Shown piece by piece: positions 61,215-64,000 of a DNA stretch of 64,000 bases. How positions within the stretch are numbered: position 1 is the first letter of the stretch; the number at the start of each line of letters is the position of its first letter. This DNA is from Eopsaltria australis (Eukaryota > Chordata > Aves > Passeriformes > Petroicidae), in contig JAVTVJ010000771.1 of assembly GCA_034509425.1 (NCBI GenBank), positions 558,001-622,000 on the forward strand, written 5' to 3'. The translations under genes and the position numbers were made by a program. The notes beneath the pieces are model-generated. The model had not been told where the DNA came from and ran no database searches. It was given only the letters and a program-made list of their open reading frames with translations.

Positions 61215-61465
61215 GCTCCACGCTGCAGTCTGTCATCTGCTCCAATGATGCCCTCTTCTACTTTGTGTTCTTCTACCCCTTCCCCATCTTCGGCATCTTG
61301 ATCATCACCATCCTCCTGGTGCGGTTCAAGAGCCGGAACTCCAGCAAGAACTCGGAGGGCAAGAACGGGGTCCCCTTGCTGTGGATCAAAGAGCCTCACC
61401 TCAACTACTCTCCCACTTGCCTAGAGCCACCAGTCCTCAGCATCCACCCAGGAACCATAGACTAA
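61215..61465 (+). CDS. IGSF3: IGSF3 terminal coding exon: transmembrane helix and tail
   Basis: This exon encodes residues 1080-1162 and the TAA stop at 61463-61465. A short juxtamembrane piece (GSTLQSVICSND) is followed by a 24-residue hydrophobic helix at about 1092-1115 (from ALFYFVFF to ITILLV). Next is the basic stop-transfer RFKSRNSSK and a 47-residue cytoplasmic tail ending PPVLSIHPGTID. The helix and tail are almost identical to mammalian IGSF3 (known carboxyl end SIHPGAID), which settles the identity against PTGFRN, IGSF8 and CD101. No ITAM- or ITIM-type signalling motif was recognised. The membrane and tail part of EWI proteins is involved in tetraspanin-web association in established work on the family. 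Confidence 0.97.
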
Positions 61466-64000
61466 AGAGGCAGAGACTCCTGTAGGGACGCACAGAGGGA
61501 GAGAAGCAGAGATACACCTGAGGAATGCAGTGGGGTTTGTTGTTCTTGTTTCATTTGTTTCAGTGTCTGTGCTCCGACACAGTGGCTGAGCTCTGCCCAG
61601 CCAGCAGGAGCAGGAAGGTCCAAGGCTTCTTCCAGCGCCTGTGGGAACGTACCCCCTCACCCCAATGGACAGAGGCACTTGCTGTACATAGCGGATGTTC
61701 CTCTCGGACTAATTTGACTCACATCAGTTGCTGTCTTTTTGGGCTGTTACTTTTTTATCATTTCTTTTTTGGTCACTCAAAGAACTGTAGATTTTCCCTG
61801 CCCTCCACGCAGTGTGGAGTTCCCAGGGGGTATTTGGTCCTGGGATGATCTCTTTGGAAGTAAATGTATATGTTTTCCAAAACAGACTGTTTTTCCTCCT
61901 TGGACTCAGTGCCACAGTGAAGAAGGTCTTTTCTCAAGGTGCACTGAGCTAACTCCTCCCTCTTCCAAACCAGATAAAGCCAGGTCAGTCCCCAGAGGGG
62001 TTAACTGGGCTGTCTCTCAGGAGGTCCATTTCAAAGACTGGTTGTAGCCTCAGCATCTTCTTGCCTCCATCTTACTTGTTTTCTCAGGAGGGAGCAATTC
62101 ACCTTTTGGGAGTGTTCCCAGGTCTTGGAGAGACTGAATATTGAGCGTGCTTACGGTTAGGACAAAAGCAGTTTAGTTTGTCGCAAGGAACTGAAGGGGG
62201 GAAAGGAAGGAGGATACCTGAAAAGCCCTGACTATGTTGTAGCAAAGAAGGTCCTTACACAGTCTCACCAGAGTCATGCTCCTCCCTGGTATCCACGCTG
62301 CCACCTCTGACAAGGGGGATCCTCTGTGCCCCAGTCGTTTGGGTTTGGGAGGCTTGACCCAATCTCTGAACGCTTCAACGTGACCAAAGTAATGACTCTA
62401 GGAAGGAGGAAAGGAAAAGCTCCACAGGTTGGGGTCACAGTCCCTGGATGGTTCAGCCACAGAGCCCAGTAGCAAACGTGCCACGTAGCGGGGATGTGCA
62501 GTTATAACCACCATGTGTCGCGAATTTCCCTGTGGCTGCACTACTCCCCAGTGTGAGCCTGCACAAAGCAAGGGGCCTGCAGCACATCAGCACCTTGGGG
62601 AATTCCCTGTCCCCTTGGCCAAGAGAAATCTTCCCCCTGCATGCGTGTATGTGCATCTGCTGTTTGTTCCAAGACTTCAGGAAGAGAATCCATTTCTCCA
62701 TAAGCTCCCCCTCCTGGCAAAGTCACCTGCTCTTGTAAGAGTTGCTGTGGCAGGAAATGCTGTTCTTTCTGTGAAAGATATGGCTCTCGTGAACCAAACC
62801 AGGGCTCTCGCCATGTGGGGCACCTGACCTCCTGCACCCCCTAATGCCAAGAACCCCTGCCGTGTCCTGTGGAGGACGCCGCCTCCTCCTCTGTAAGCAT
62901 TATGTCTGGCGGAAGAAAATGTTTGCCAAAAATGGCCTTTTGTTGTCTTCCTTGATGTCTTCCTGGCAAATCCGGCCATTTCTTTTTTTGCAGCATGGCT
63001 GAAGCCAACCAGGGGCGGATGGGCGCAGCCACAAGACCCCCCCTGCCTCATGTGTGAGAGGTGCCATACCCACAGCCGTTGTCCTCTCCGGAGGGTCAGA
63101 CTGCTCTTTGGGAGCACAGGGGACCTCAGCAGATGCTCTGTAGCACTAAGTCGGTTAGACCCTGATGCCTTGACATTTCAGAGGTGGTGAAGCTTCAGGT
63201 AGGAGATCTGCACCATGAAGCCTCGCTCCTGTCTGGGAGAGGACCCACGTGGCTGCAGATCATCCCGTTCTAAGGCGTTTGAAGTTGGCCACCTCTGCGT
63301 CTGCACCAGAACAGCACTGGTTTCTTCTTCTGCTGGGAAGCCCCAGTTTCACTCGTCCCTCTGTGAAGTCTGCCTCCTCGAGACGTAACTGCTTCCTGGC
63401 CCCAGCATATGCATAAAATCACACTCCTATATCTGTATGTATCGCACACCCGCACACTTGTCTTCCCTTTCTGGCTACGTCGTCTGCAGAGAGAGGAGTG
63501 GGACGAGAAGTGGAAGGAAATGAAGAATTGAGGTGCAAACAGCTGCAGCTGCAGCCAGTGGGTATTGTTTCTTAACTGTACTGTCTCCTGTACGTACTGT
63601 TCCTGGGCATGATCCACGACTCACTTCAGCTTTAAGGAAGAAGAGAAGATTAAGTCAGCGGGAGCCATTCTTTCCTGGGAGAGCTCTGCTCTGCACCCGA
63701 GCCACGCTCCTCCTCGCCAACCTGTCTGCTCCAGAGCAGGGCTCTCCTGGAGGCCTGCCCCATGGCCCTGTCCCCCTGGGTGGACGGGGTCTCTTCCCAG
63801 CCCTGCGGTTCCTGCACAGAGCCCAGGCTTTCCTGGGAAGTGGCTCCTATGGTGGTCCCTGAATGTACCTTGCTGGTGACATTTCTCCATTGCTCTGGCA
63901 GAGTGTTGCCCAGTCTCAAACTTCTCTCAGTTTTTATAAGGCAGACTCCTCCTGTAACGAGTTTTAACACAAAGCTTTCCAAACCACTCTCTCTGCGGTA
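61466..64000 (+). other. IGSF3: IGSF3 3' UTR (continues beyond window)
   Basis: After the stop codon there are 2.5 kb with no splice-supported exon. Reading through it I found no AATAAA or ATTAAA; the closest is CATAAA near 63413. The mature 3' end therefore probably lies beyond the window, which fits the multi-kilobase 3' UTR of mammalian IGSF3. Where the UTR ends cannot be told from the sequence, so the right-hand part could also be intergenic if a non-canonical signal is used. No transposon was recognised. Confidence 0.7.

Noticed and set aside
1..64000. CRISPR arrays, operons, tRNA or rRNA genes, or a novel multi-gene system
   Set aside because: None was seen; exon-intron structure, CR1 repeats and a single Ig-superfamily gene explain the window.

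Overview
The window is vertebrate nuclear DNA, most likely from a bird. It carries nearly the whole coding part of one gene, IGSF3 (immunoglobulin superfamily member 3, an EWI-family type I membrane glycoprotein), on the + strand. The bird assignment rests on three things: the only recognisable transposons are CR1 LINE remnants (three of them), no mammalian SINE or L1 was noticed, and the coding exons are GC-rich with strong G/C third positions in compact introns. Another CR1-bearing sauropsid cannot be excluded from sequence alone.

Layout. The window opens in an intron (1-418) whose upstream exon, with the start codon and most of the signal peptide, lies outside. Eight exons follow, each encoding exactly one V-type Ig domain: 419-796, 32916-33326, 34157-34546, 36183-36584, 40109-40513, 53929-54339, 55947-56354 and 60052-60483. 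A final exon (61215-61465) holds the transmembrane helix and short tail. Every junction is GT-AG and phase 1, and the joined frame stays open for 1162 residues. Residue numbers below count from the codon split across the first visible acceptor (residue 1). The 3' UTR runs from 61466 to the window edge with no canonical polyadenylation signal seen.

Introns. The first complete intron is about 32 kb and the fifth about 13.4 kb; the rest are 0.7-3.7 kb. They hold CR1 remnants at 6366-6503 (+), 30011-30325 (-) and 56640-58060 (-, with a decayed reverse transcriptase), a 39-bp minisatellite (18167-18283), a GT microsatellite (51971-52021), a G-quadruplex-like tract (43243-43272) and several AT-rich or CpG-retaining islands that resemble conserved noncoding elements. 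The most specific regulatory signal is a pair of RFX X-box-like palindromes 18 bp apart followed by two CCAAT boxes (52102-52291).

No second gene, RNA gene, CRISPR array or operon-like structure was recognised. No previously undescribed system is evident; the items most worth checking are candidate cis-regulatory elements and a possible alternative amino terminus before the fifth Ig exon.
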